The position numbers and the translations under genes are program-made. A DNA stretch of 34,725 bases, from NCBI GenBank assembly GCA_040882465.1, contig JBBEBG010000013.1, positions 1 through 34,725 of the forward strand. The letters run 5' to 3'. Every line of letters starts with the position of its first letter. Positions within the stretch are counted from its first letter, which is position 1. This DNA is from Gemmatimonadota bacterium. Its GTDB lineage: Bacteria; Gemmatimonadota; Gemmatimonadetes; Longimicrobiales; Gaopeijiaceae. The notes under the pieces were generated by a model. The model was not told the DNA's origin, ran no database searches, and was given only the letters and a program-made list of their open reading frames with translations. Positions 1 through 8,521 of this stretch are shown piece after piece.

Positions 1-104
1 GCGCAGATTGACTTTCGCGGGACGCGGCGGTTAGGATCGGATCTTTCCCCCGGATCCGCCGGATTCGCGACATTCTCTCGCCTAGCGTCACCGCTCGCCG
101 CCGT

Positions 105-1529
105 ATGGAGTTCACCGCCCCGGAGCTTTGGTCTCAGGTTCTTTCGTCCGCGAGGACGGGGATCCCGGAGCAGAGCTACCGCACCTGGCTCGCGGGAAGC
201 ACTGCGGTCGGGCTCTCCGACCACGAGCTGATCGTCGAAGCGCCGAGTGCCTTCCATGTCGAGTGGGTGGAGGACAAATACGGCTCGCTTCTCGGTGAAA
301 TCGTCGAGAAAGTGCTGGGGCGCCCGCTCGACCTGACCTTTCGCTGTTCCGCTCCGAGCGCCGCCGCCCAGCTCCCCGCGCTCGAAGTCGCAGAACCGAT
401 GCCCACCACCGCGCCTCCGTTCTCCGGCAGCGGGCCGCGGTCCCGGGGAGCAACTGGATTCGCGGCGGAGCGGGTGAGTGATCCCAAGCGCGCGGCGAAT
501 CTGAACGATCGTTACTCCTTCGACCGATTCGTCGTGGGCGCCAACAATCAACTGGCGGCGGCCGCGTGCAAGGCAGTCGGGGAGCGTCCGGCCAAGAATT
601 ACAACCCCCTCTTCCTGTACGGGGGCGTGGGACTCGGAAAGACGCACCTCATGCACGCGATCGGGCACCTCGTTCTCGAGCGAAATCCCTCCGCGCAGGT
701 CGCCTACGTCACGACCGAGCGCTTCATGAACGAGCTCGTGAACGCGATCCAACAAGGAACGACGCCCGCTTTCCGCCGCCGCTTCCGCATGATCGATCTC
801 CTTCTGGTGGACGACGTACACTTCCTCGCCCAGAAGGAGAGCACGCAGGAGGAGTTCTTCCATACCTTCAACGCCCTCTACGAAAACGGGAAGCAGCTCG
901 TCCTCACGAGCGACCGTCCTCCCAAGGAACTCCCGGGAGTCGAGGACCGACTCGTCTCCCGCTTCGAATGGGGACTCGTTGCGGACATCAAGCCACCCGA
1001 CTACGAAACGCGGGTGGCCATCCTTCAGAAGAAGGCCGCGCTCGACGGCCTCGTGATCGATCCCGAGATCTTCGACTTCATCGCGCGTTCCTGCACCGCG
1101 TCGGTGCGGGAGTTGGAGGGCGCGGTCATCAAGCTCCTCGCTTATTCGTCGCTCCGGAACGAGGAGATCAACATCGACCTTGCACGAGCCGCCCTCCAAA
1201 GCATGATCCGGGGGGGACTTGGGGGGGAAGGCGCACCTCTCACGCCGGAACGGATCCGGGACGAGGTCGCGCAGAGCTGGAACGTGCGCCCGGACGCCCT
1301 CACCTCCAAGAGACGGACGAAGGACGTCACCCTTCCTCGGCAGGTCGCGATGTTCCTCGTCCACGAAATCCTGGACGCCTCCCTCGTTCGAATCGGGCAG
1401 GCCTTCGGCGGGCGCGATCACTCCACCGTAATCCACTCCATCAAGAAGGTCGAACAGGAGATGGAAAAGGACCCGGCATTTGCATCACGGGTGACCGAGC
1501 TTCGTCATAGGCTGGAGGTCCGCGCGTGA
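105..1529 (+). CDS. dnaA: Chromosomal replication initiator protein DnaA
   Basis: The 474-aa product has the full DnaA layout. An N-terminal DnaB-interaction domain (about residues 5-75) is followed by a Pro/Ala-rich linker. The AAA+ domain has Walker A GGVGLGKTH at 173-181 and Walker B LLLVDDVHF with Asp236/237. The C-terminal domain IV carries the DNA-binding signature GRDHSTVIHS near residues 436-445. Length is normal for the family. DnaA-ATP binds 9-bp boxes at oriC and melts the origin. The start is ATG at 105. I see no clear Shine-Dalgarno sequence upstream, but the protein begins where the family does. dnaN follows on the same strand, the classical origin arrangement. Identification is essentially certain. 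Confidence 0.98.
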   Translation: MEFTAPELWSQVLSSARTGIPEQSYRTWLAGSTAVGLSDHELIVEAPSAFHVEWVEDKYGSLLGEIVEKVLGRPLDLTFRCSAPSAAAQLPALEVAEPMPTTAPPFSGSGPRSRGATGFAAERVSDPKRAANLNDRYSFDRFVVGANNQLAAAACKAVGERPAKNYNPLFLYGGVGLGKTHLMHAIGHLVLERNPSAQVAYVTTERFMNELVNAIQQGTTPAFRRRFRMIDLLLVDDVHFLAQKESTQEEFFHTFNALYENGKQLVLTSDRPPKELPGVEDRLVSRFEWGLVADIKPPDYETRVAILQKKAALDGLVIDPEIFDFIARSCTASVRELEGAVIKLLAYSSLRNEEINIDLARAALQSMIRGGLGGEGAPLTPERIRDEVAQSWNVRPDALTSKRRTKDVTLPRQVAMFLVHEILDASLVRIGQAFGGRDHSTVIHSIKKVEQEMEKDPAFASRVTELRHRLEVRA

Positions 1530-1826
1530 CGGACCCGACGCCGAGTCGTCACACCGGCGTGGACAACCCTGTGGATCGAGCGTGGTTTTTCATCACTCCC
1601 GAGAATCGCGTGGAGAGTGTGGAGAAACCGCCTTTCCTTTCCACCCCCTTCCCACCCTTTCCGGTACCCCCGGATGGTGGTGCGCGCCACCCTTTTCCGG
1701 TATCCTGTACCGACATCGTCCACACTTCCACTCTCCCTACTACTACTACTGTTTGAAGTACAATGGAGAAGTAGAAGAGAGCTTCCTGTGGAATAACACG
1801 GTCCCGACCCCATTCGTGAGGCCCGG
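1530..1826. other. Candidate chromosomal origin (oriC) between dnaA and dnaN
   Basis: This 297-bp gap has no convincing gene and is less GC-rich than its surroundings. It holds several degenerate DnaA boxes (consensus TTATCCACA, or TGTGGATAA on the other strand): 1558-1566 (CGTGGACAA), 1570-1578 (TGTGGATCG), 1618-1626 (TGTGGAGAA, 8 of 9), 1716-1724 (TCGTCCACA) and 1787-1795 (TGTGGAATA). A pyrimidine-rich stretch and a CTA trinucleotide repeat at 1737-1750 lie just after the 1716 box. A box cluster plus an unwinding tract between dnaA and dnaN is the known B. subtilis-type layout. No box is a perfect match, and the functional assignment is inference. Confidence 0.6.
1716..1750. promoter_or_regulatory. 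DnaA box followed by a DnaA-trio-like CTA repeat (possible unwinding element)
   Basis: TCGTCCACA (1716-1724, 7 of 9 to the DnaA box) is followed by a 12-nt spacer and then CTACTACTACTACT (1737-1750). The opposite strand reads as TAG repeats. In B. subtilis-type origins, DnaA-trios are 3'-GAT-5' repeats placed immediately beside a DnaA box across a short GC-rich spacer, and they start strand opening. Order and spacing fit that model. It was recognised by pattern only. Confidence 0.5.
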
Positions 1827-2942
1827 ATGAAATTCACGATCACCCGTCAGAACCTCCACCAGGGGCTGACCGCGGTTTCCGCGAGCATTCCTTCCAAGAC
1901 GACCCTTCCGATTCTCTCGAACATCCTGCTCGAGGCGAAGGACGACGCGGTCCGGATCAGTGGAACGGATCTGGACGTCGGTGTACGCGTGCGGGCACCG
2001 GCCGAGGTGAAGGAATCCGGAGCGCTGACCGCGCCGGGTCGAAAGCTCCACGAAATTGCGAGAGAGCTTCCAGACCAGCCGGTGGAAGTAAGCACGCGGG
2101 GGGACCAGGTCGAGCTCCGTTGTGGACGATCGCACTTCAAGTTGAACGGACTTCCACCGGGAGATTTCCCTTCGCTTCCGGAGGTTTCCTTCGAGGGGGG
2201 GTGGACCGCGACCGGGAAAGATCTCCTTTCGCTCATCCGCCACACCGCGTTTGCCGTTTCGACCGAAGAGAGCCGCCCAGTCCTCAACGGAGTCCTCTGG
2301 GAGCTCCGCGATGGTGAGATGAGAATGGTCGCGACGAACGGGCACCGTCTTGCGAAGATGACGATCCCGGCCGGCCCCTCCGTGCAGACGACGGCGCAAC
2401 TCATCGTTCCGCCGGCCGCCCTCCAGCAGGTCCAGCGCCTCTTTGCGGAAGGAGAGACCGTGAAGATCGCACGCGGGGGAAACCACCTCGGTTTCGCCTC
2501 GGAGGGGACAGAGGTTTATACGCGCCTGATCGAGGGGACCTATCCCAATTACGAGCAGGTGATTCCGAAAGACAACGACCGGTTCGCGGTCGTGGACCGG
2601 CGGGGGTTGGAGTCCGCGATTCGGCGTGTAGCAGCGGTCGCATCCGACCAGACGCACCGAATCCGGCTCAAGTTCGAGGAAGGAAGGGTCGAGCTCAACG
2701 TCCTCACCCCGGATCTCGGCGAGGCCCACGACGAGGTAGAGGTGAGCTACTCCGGCGAGCCGCTCGCCATAGGGTTCAACGCGAACTATCTGCTCGAGGT
2801 GCTCCGGTATGTCGGAACGGACGAGGTACGGATGGGATTCAAGGCGCCCGAACGGGCGGCGACCGTGGAGCCCGTGGTCGGGGAAGAAGAGACGCGCCCC
2901 GATTACCTTTGTCTGGTGATGCCTCTCCGGTTGGTGGACTAA
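1827..2942 (+). CDS. dnaN: DNA polymerase III beta subunit (sliding clamp)
   Basis: The 371-aa protein starts MKFTITRQNLHQGLTAV and contains the SIPSKTTLPILSNILLEA block typical of clamp domain 1. It has three repeated clamp domains and the usual C-terminal LVMPLRL ending, which forms the hydrophobic cleft for partner peptides. It forms the ring-shaped dimer that tethers Pol III to DNA. Length matches the family (about 365-380 aa). The start is ATG at 1827, preceded by a weak purine-rich stretch. It is co-oriented with dnaA across the candidate origin and is followed by a convergent pyrE after 24 bp. Confidence 0.98.
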   Translation: MKFTITRQNLHQGLTAVSASIPSKTTLPILSNILLEAKDDAVRISGTDLDVGVRVRAPAEVKESGALTAPGRKLHEIARELPDQPVEVSTRGDQVELRCGRSHFKLNGLPPGDFPSLPEVSFEGGWTATGKDLLSLIRHTAFAVSTEESRPVLNGVLWELRDGEMRMVATNGHRLAKMTIPAGPSVQTTAQLIVPPAALQQVQRLFAEGETVKIARGGNHLGFASEGTEVYTRLIEGTYPNYEQVIPKDNDRFAVVDRRGLESAIRRVAAVASDQTHRIRLKFEEGRVELNVLTPDLGEAHDEVEVSYSGEPLAIGFNANYLLEVLRYVGTDEVRMGFKAPERAATVEPVVGEEETRPDYLCLVMPLRLVD

Positions 2943-2966
2943 GAAGAACGCCGGGAAGCGTTTCGC

Positions 2967-3536
2967 TCAGGCGCCGGGCTCGTGCCCCGCGGCGCGGAGA
3001 ATGTCGTTCGCCGTGAAGAGCGAAACGACCTCGTGCCCGCCCGCGCGGATGCGAGAGCTTCCTCCCGCCTCCCTGTCCACGAGCGCCAACACGCCGAGGA
3101 TCTCCGCGCCATGATCGTCGAGGACCTGAAGAGCCTCGAGGGCGCTTCCCCCCCGCGTGAGCGTGTCCTCCATGATCACCACGGGGGCGGCGCGGGGAAC
3201 CCCTCCCTCGATCCGCTGCCCGGTCCCGTGGTCCTTGGCACTCTTCCGCACCGTGAAGGCGTCGAGGGGGGGCCCTTCGAGCCAACTTCGGTGGGCGATG
3301 GCGCAGGCGAGCGGGTCGGCGCCGAGGGTGAGTCCTCCGATCCAACGAGCCCGGGGGAAATGGGCGCGAACGGCCTCGAGGCCGACTGCCCCGACGAGGA
3401 ACTGTCCCTCCGCCGACATGGTGGTGAGGCGTGCGTCGATGTAATAGGTCGAACGAGCGCCGCTGGCGAGTGTAAACTCCCCGAGGGCGAGAGAGCGTTC
3501 GACCAGAAGAGAGAGAAGGCGATCGCGATGGCTCAC
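2967..3536 (-). CDS. pyrE: Orotate phosphoribosyltransferase
   Basis: This 189-aa protein transfers the phosphoribosyl group of PRPP to orotate, giving OMP (step 5 of de novo pyrimidine synthesis; cytosolic). It shows the PyrE N-terminal signature FTLASGARSTYYIDAR, the conserved GGLTLGADPLA region, the VRKSAKDHGTGQRIEG loop with its catalytic Lys residues, and the PRPP-binding motif VVIMEDTLTRGGSALEA. Length is normal. The start is GTG at 3536, chosen because homologues begin a few residues before DRLLSLL. The gene converges on dnaN, and its 5' end abuts or overlaps the divergent lipoprotein gene, so the two probably share a very short control region. Confidence 0.93.
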   Translation of the reverse strand: MSHRDRLLSLLVERSLALGEFTLASGARSTYYIDARLTTMSAEGQFLVGAVGLEAVRAHFPRARWIGGLTLGADPLACAIAHRSWLEGPPLDAFTVRKSAKDHGTGQRIEGGVPRAAPVVIMEDTLTRGGSALEALQVLDDHGAEILGVLALVDREAGGSSRIRAGGHEVVSLFTANDILRAAGHEPGA

Positions 3537-4613
3537 ACGACTGAAGTTTCACCGGTCCCGGTGCCCGTCAAGGCAAGGCACCCGGTCGGGTTCGTGTCGG
3601 CCGTGCTCCTGGCTTGGCTTCTCCCGGCCTGCGACGGGCCCGATCCGGTGGGGCCCGTGGAGGGCTTCGGGAAGGTGGGCGAGGTCCAGGTCGAGGTGCG
3701 ATCCCCGCTCGGTCAGCCGCTCGGGGGGCCTCAACTCGGGCTCTTCCAGGGGACACTCACCGAGACGCTCCGCTGGCGCTCGAATGGCGGATGGACGCTC
3801 GCCGAGCGGGTGAGTTACCTGGGGATTCTCGGGAGCGAGACGGTGCGGCGGAGCCGCCTCAACCCGGGAGAGCTCACGGACGAGTACCGGATTCTCGTCT
3901 TCCAACTCACCGAGGCGGCGGGAACGCGACTCCTCGGGACGGTCTCGCAGGACATCCTTCCGGCGTGTGGCGGCTTTTTCCTTCCCCAGCTCACGACCCA
4001 GGTGACCGTCACGATCCAGGACACCGAGCGGAACGAGACGGCCCGGTGGGTCCGCTGCACGCGCGGGATCTTCGTCCTCTCGTCCCTCTCCCCGGATCTC
4101 AATCCGGCGACCTCGGGCCCGGACGCCGAGGCGGCGCGCGTCGTCACGGCGGCGCAGCTCGCCCGTTTCTTCACGATCGGCTCGAGCACGACGTCCACCT
4201 ACGCGGGAACGGTGCCCTTCGGGACCCTGGACCGCGGCGAGTACTCCCCGGCACTGCCAACGGTGTCGCGGATCTTCACCTCCTCGGACGGGGGTCCGCC
4301 GCAGGAGTTCCTCGCCTTCTGGGCTCTTCACGCCAGCCCGGCCGCGGAGCTTCCGGAGGTGAACTGGTTTTCTCAGTCGGTCCTTCTCGGGGCGATCGGC
4401 GCGCGGCAGGAGGCCGGAGACTCGGTCCAGGTGCGCGGCGTCCACAAGGCCACGCAGGGGCACCGGGTGGACGTCGTCGAGCGGCTTCCGGGCGACTTCT
4501 GCTCACCGGCCGAAAAGCGGGTCTATCCCTTCCACATCGTCATCCTTCCGTCGATCTCTTTCCCGATCGAGTTCGCGGCACCGCTGGTGGAGAGGATCAC
4601 GTGCGGCTTCTGA
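3528..4613 (+). CDS. Predicted lipoprotein of unknown function
   Basis: Read from ATG 3528 the protein is 361 aa. A basic n-region (KARHP) precedes a hydrophobic stretch and the lipobox LLPAC, with lipidated Cys at about residue 35. The rest is rich in Thr, Val, Gly and aromatic residues in alternating patterns that suggest beta structure. There are a few scattered Cys but no motif I recognise. The start is uncertain. ATG 3528 has a fair AAGG ribosome site but overlaps the divergent pyrE start by 9 nt. GTG 3561 would give a shorter, more typical signal peptide. The open frame further upstream is pyrE antisense and was excluded. It lies 22 bp before the histidine kinase gene and could be co-transcribed with it. 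Confidence 0.7.
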   Translation: MAHTTEVSPVPVPVKARHPVGFVSAVLLAWLLPACDGPDPVGPVEGFGKVGEVQVEVRSPLGQPLGGPQLGLFQGTLTETLRWRSNGGWTLAERVSYLGILGSETVRRSRLNPGELTDEYRILVFQLTEAAGTRLLGTVSQDILPACGGFFLPQLTTQVTVTIQDTERNETARWVRCTRGIFVLSSLSPDLNPATSGPDAEAARVVTAAQLARFFTIGSSTTSTYAGTVPFGTLDRGEYSPALPTVSRIFTSSDGGPPQEFLAFWALHASPAAELPEVNWFSQSVLLGAIGARQEAGDSVQVRGVHKATQGHRVDVVERLPGDFCSPAEKRVYPFHIVILPSISFPIEFAAPLVERITCGF

Positions 4614-4635
4614 GGGCGGTGGGAGCTGGGGGATT

Positions 4636-6102
4636 GTGCAGACCGAGTCGGCCTGGATGAGCCTCAGACGGCGGTTCGTCCTCGCGCTCGCGGGATTTTC
4701 CCTTCTCCTTGCGGTGGCCGGAGGGTGGTTCGCCTGGAGCGTCACGAGCCGGGCGCTCGAGCGGGAGCTCGACGAGAAGCTGGTCTGGGTGGCGGGAGCG
4801 GCGGCGGAGGTGGGGCTAGACGGCGATCAGATCCTTCAGTTGCGGCCCGGAGACGAGCGGGGCCTCCTCTATACCGGGAATCGGAATCGGCTCCTGGGCC
4901 TCCTCCGCTACGTGGACGAGGCTCACCTCTTCCGCCGCGAAAACACGCTTCTCGTGACCTCTTACGCTCCCGAGGAGTTTCCCATCGGGACCGAGTTGCG
5001 CTTCCTCGCGGCCTACAGGGCCGAACTCGATCAGGCCTGGTCGGCGGGCGAAGCCGTGACACCCGTCTTCCAGGGCGAGGACGGACGATTCTACAAATAC
5101 GGCTTCAAGCGGCTCGGTGAAACGGACGCGATGCTCGTCGTCCTCATGCAGGCGGACTTCCTCGCGCCCCTGGTAGATTTTCGAAACACACTCGTAGCCG
5201 GGTCCCTGGCCGCGGTCCTCCTCGCGGTGCTGCTCGCGGCCCTTCTCGCCGGGAATATCGTCCGCCCTCTCGAGCGGCTTTCGCGGGCCGCCCTCCGGAT
5301 CCAGCGCGGACGGTGGGACCAGGCGATTGCGGACGAAGGAGGCGACGAGCTGGGGCGGCTCGCGCGGGCGATGGAGCGGATGCGGACGGGGATCGTGCAA
5401 CGCGACGAGCAACTTCGCCTCATGCTCGCCCAGGTCGCCCACGAGATTCGAAATCCCCTCGGGGGCCTCGAGCTCTTCGCCTCGGCCGCGCTCGAAACCG
5501 AAGATCGTGAGGAGAGACTTCGCTTGCTCGGGAGGGTGCGGAAAGAGGTGGAGGCCCTGAACGAAATCATCAACTCGTTCCTCACCTTCGCCCGCCCTCT
5601 TCACCCCCAAGTCGAACTCCACGATCTCCGCCATCCCCTCCAGGAAGCCGCGGACCTCATCGAGATGCAGATCGCCTGGGACGGAGGGACGCTCTCGACC
5701 GTTCTCCCCGACGAGCCGCTCCTTGGCCGCGCGGACCCGGACCATGTGAAGCGCGCGGTGCTCAATCTCCTCCAGAACGCGGCGCAGGCGGGAAAACACG
5801 TGCGACTCGAGGCGTGGTGGCAAAACGGGGAGGCCGTAGTCTCGGTCTCCGACGACGGTCCGGGGGTCCGGGAGGAGCTGCGCCAGAACATCTTCGAACC
5901 CTTCGTGACCGACCGTGAGCAGGGGGCGGGCCTCGGGCTCGCCATCGTGAAGCGGGTACTCGAATCGAATGGGGCGAGGGTCGTATTGGTAGATCCGGAG
6001 GAGGCGAAGGACTCCGGCGTGCCGGTGCGCCCCGTTGGGAGGGGTGCCGAATTCCGAGTATATTTCCAAGGATCCGAGGATCTCCCCGCCGCATTGCCCT
6101 GA
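4636..6102 (+). CDS. Membrane sensor histidine kinase
   Basis: The 488-aa protein has a first membrane helix (about residues 10-30), a periplasmic sensor region of about 150 residues, a second helix (about 186-206) and a HAMP linker (NIVRPLERLSRAALRIQRG). The dimerisation/phosphoacceptor box is AHEIRNPLGG with His269. The HATPase domain has N box LLQNAAQAG, G1 DDGPGV and G2 GAGLGLAIV. It should autophosphorylate on His269 and pass the phosphate to the adjacent NtrC-type regulator, encoded 44 bp downstream. The start used is GTG 4636, behind a GGAG-type ribosome site. ATG 4657 (MSLRRR) is an alternative that keeps the first helix. The signal sensed is unknown. Confidence 0.92.
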   Translation: MQTESAWMSLRRRFVLALAGFSLLLAVAGGWFAWSVTSRALERELDEKLVWVAGAAAEVGLDGDQILQLRPGDERGLLYTGNRNRLLGLLRYVDEAHLFRRENTLLVTSYAPEEFPIGTELRFLAAYRAELDQAWSAGEAVTPVFQGEDGRFYKYGFKRLGETDAMLVVLMQADFLAPLVDFRNTLVAGSLAAVLLAVLLAALLAGNIVRPLERLSRAALRIQRGRWDQAIADEGGDELGRLARAMERMRTGIVQRDEQLRLMLAQVAHEIRNPLGGLELFASAALETEDREERLRLLGRVRKEVEALNEIINSFLTFARPLHPQVELHDLRHPLQEAADLIEMQIAWDGGTLSTVLPDEPLLGRADPDHVKRAVLNLLQNAAQAGKHVRLEAWWQNGEAVVSVSDDGPGVREELRQNIFEPFVTDREQGAGLGLAIVKRVLESNGARVVLVDPEEAKDSGVPVRPVGRGAEFRVYFQGSEDLPAALP

Positions 6103-6146
6103 CCGGAAAAGGTGCCCGCGAGGGCGCCGGCGACCCGAGGTGGCCC

Positions 6147-7556
6147 ATGGCCCAAATCCTGATCATTGACGACCACGACTCCATGCGAGAGGGGCTCGAG
6201 CTCCTCCTCCGGCGCCGAGGTCATCGCACGTACTCCGCCGAGAGCGGGGTCGCGGGGATGGAGATTCTCGACGAAAACGGGGCGGACCTCGTCATCACCG
6301 ACCTGAAAATGGCGGGGATGGACGGACTCTCGGTCCTGAAGGCGGTGCGGGAGAAACACCCGGACACCGAGGTCCTCGTCATTACCGCGTACGGAACGAT
6401 CGAAAAGGCGGTCGAGGCCATGAAGCTCGGCGCCTCGGACTTCCTGACGAAGCCCTTCTCTTCGGAGGAGTTCGGCGTGAAAGTCGAGCGCCTCCTCCAG
6501 ACGCGGGAGGAACGGGAACGGCTTCGGAAGGAGAACCGCTCGCTTCGCGTGGAGAACACCTACCTGAAGGAGGGGCTCAAGGAGGGAGGGGACGCGCGTT
6601 ACGGCGCGATCGTCGGCGAGTCCGAGGCGATGCACCGCGTCTACCGATGGATCGATCGGGTCGCTCGAAGCGATTCCACAGTGATGATCTACGGGGAGTC
6701 GGGGACGGGGAAGGAGCTCGTGGCTCGGGCGATCCATGCGGGGTCGGGCCGGGCGGGCGGTCCCTTCATCCGCGTCAATTGCGGGGCGCTTGCCGAGAGC
6801 CTTCTCGACTCCGAGCTCTTCGGGCACGAGAGGGGAGCCTTTACGGGGGCCGAGCGCCGCCGCCGGGGGCGCTTCGAGCTCGCACACGGGGGAACACTTT
6901 TCCTCGACGAGGTGGCGACGGTCGCACCGCAGACCCAGATCCGCCTCCTCCGGGTCCTCCAGGAGCGCGAGCTCGAGCGGGTGGGGGGCGAAGAGACGAT
7001 CCAGGTGGACGTGCGTGTGATCGCCGCGACGAACCAGTCGCCCCGGGGCCTCCTGGAAGGCTCGGGCTTCCGCGAGGACCTCTTTTACCGCCTGCACGTC
7101 GTCCCACTGACACTCCCGCCCCTTCGGGAGCGCCGCGAGGACATCCCGGTCCTCGCCCGCCACTTCGTGGCGAAGCTCCGGGAGCGGACCTGCTCTCCGG
7201 CCGCTTCGCTCACCGAGTCGGCGATCGAGCGACTCCTCGGCCGCCTCTGGCCCGGGAACGTCCGAGAGCTGGAAAACGTGATCGAGCGCGCCCTCGTCCT
7301 CGCGGACGGCGATGCGTTGGACGCGGATGACTTCCCCGCGGTCGAGGCCTTCACCTCTTCCCGTGACGAAGGGACAGGTCCCACCCTTTCTCCCGACGGA
7401 ATGGACCTCAACCGGATCGTCGAGGGGATGGAGGAACGTCTCCTTCGACAGGCGTTGGAGAAGTCCGCGGGGGTGAAGGCGGAGGCCGCGCGCCTCCTCG
7501 GTCTCAAGCCGAGCGCGCTCTACTACAAGCTCGAGAAGTACGGAATCGAGGCGTGA
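6147..7556 (+). CDS. Sigma-54-dependent response regulator (NtrC/AtoC family)
   Basis: The 469-aa protein has three domains. The receiver (1-120) has acidic pair Asp8/Asp9, phosphoacceptor Asp52 in VITDLKM, and Lys in FLTKPFSS. The AAA+ sigma-54 activator domain has Walker A GESGTGKE at 183-190 and the sigma-54 contact loop GAFTGA at 230-235, both intact, plus the Walker B region TLFLDEVA. The C-terminal Fis-type helix-turn-helix is at about 440-467 (AARLLGLKPSALYYKL). Phosphorylated protein should remodel RNA polymerase-sigma-54 at -24/-12 promoters. I did not find a convincing -24/-12 element in this window. It is partnered with the upstream kinase. Its stop overlaps the next start by 4 nt (GTGA). 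Confidence 0.95.
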   Translation: MAQILIIDDHDSMREGLELLLRRRGHRTYSAESGVAGMEILDENGADLVITDLKMAGMDGLSVLKAVREKHPDTEVLVITAYGTIEKAVEAMKLGASDFLTKPFSSEEFGVKVERLLQTREERERLRKENRSLRVENTYLKEGLKEGGDARYGAIVGESEAMHRVYRWIDRVARSDSTVMIYGESGTGKELVARAIHAGSGRAGGPFIRVNCGALAESLLDSELFGHERGAFTGAERRRRGRFELAHGGTLFLDEVATVAPQTQIRLLRVLQERELERVGGEETIQVDVRVIAATNQSPRGLLEGSGFREDLFYRLHVVPLTLPPLRERREDIPVLARHFVAKLRERTCSPAASLTESAIERLLGRLWPGNVRELENVIERALVLADGDALDADDFPAVEAFTSSRDEGTGPTLSPDGMDLNRIVEGMEERLLRQALEKSAGVKAEAARLLGLKPSALYYKLEKYGIEA

Positions 7557-8521
7557 GCCCCTCTCCGCTGGGTCGCGTCCTGGCGCCGGGGGTCTTTCTT
7601 CCGATCCTCGCCGCCGCCCTCCTCCTCGCTGCCATGGGGAGCGCGGAGCCCGCTTTCGCGCAGCCGACGCGCGCAGCTCTCGAAAGTCGGTTCGACCTCC
7701 TGAGCCAGCGATACAACGACGCCCTCTCCCGCTTCCAGCAAGATCGGTACAACACGGAGCAGGCATTTCTCCGCGTCGTAAGTGCGAGGGCATCGGGCGA
7801 TCCGGACCAGATCGAGCAGGCTTTCTCGACTCACTTCACCCTAGCGGTCGAGGAAATGGCCGCGAGCGCGGAGGTCCGGCGGATCGCCGAGGAGCTACGT
7901 TTGGCGGCGGAGGACATGGTGGATGCGCTCGAGGCCCGCGAAGACGAAATCCTGAACGACCTCAACAGCCCCACTCCCTTTACGCCCGAGGGTCAGGCAT
8001 TGCTCCGGCTCGAGCTGCAAAGGGTCCGGACCCGGGTTCGAGATGCGGACACCATTCTCGACAGAATCGGTGGTGGCATCGGGGAGAATCTCGACCTGCG
8101 ACCGATCATTCGGCTCGAACAGGGGCCGCGCGACACCCCGGACGACCTGCGCTTCAAGGCCGCGGTGCTGGAGGAGCAGGCGGATAACTACGAGACGTAC
8201 TTGGTGGACCTCGATGCGCTCATCGCGGAGCTCGAGCGGCGCGAACGCGTGGAACAGGCGCGGGCGGACGTCATCGCCGATCTGAACCGGTTCGACGCGA
8301 ACGCCCCTGTCGTCATTCCGGGAGGGCGCACCGCCAGGCTCCCACAGGGCGTGTCCGCCGCAATTGCGGGTGCGAACGCCAGCGGGGCTCTGGCCCAGTA
8401 TTCCCTCGCCGAACAGATCGAACTCTTCACAGGCATCCGAGAAGTCGCCGCGGAGTATCGCGACCTTCAGCGACTTCGGGCCCAGGACTTCCGGGTCGCG
8501 GCCGGAGGAACGCCCGGGTGA
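7553..8521 (+). CDS. Exported, mostly helical protein of unknown function
   Basis: The 322-aa protein has an N-terminal signal peptide (hydrophobic stretch ending AEPAFA before QPTRAALES), so it is predicted to be periplasmic or outer-membrane associated. The mature part is rich in Glu, Arg, Ala, Leu and Gln with heptad-like spacing (about residues 35-150 and 200-250), suggesting coiled coils. No enzymatic motif is recognised. The start is GTG at 7553, overlapping the regulator's stop by 4 nt. The stop overlaps the next gene's start in the same way. Such coupling means it is made together with the two-component system and the barrel protein, perhaps as a periplasmic adaptor. That role is inference from context. 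Confidence 0.8.
   Translation: MSPSPLGRVLAPGVFLPILAAALLLAAMGSAEPAFAQPTRAALESRFDLLSQRYNDALSRFQQDRYNTEQAFLRVVSARASGDPDQIEQAFSTHFTLAVEEMAASAEVRRIAEELRLAAEDMVDALEAREDEILNDLNSPTPFTPEGQALLRLELQRVRTRVRDADTILDRIGGGIGENLDLRPIIRLEQGPRDTPDDLRFKAAVLEEQADNYETYLVDLDALIAELERRERVEQARADVIADLNRFDANAPVVIPGGRTARLPQGVSAAIAGANASGALAQYSLAEQIELFTGIREVAAEYRDLQRLRAQDFRVAAGGTPG

Noticed and set aside
2982-3527. Long in-frame extension upstream of the lipoprotein gene
   Set aside because: It is exactly antisense to pyrE, whose motifs are unmistakable; the lipoprotein signal begins after 3528.
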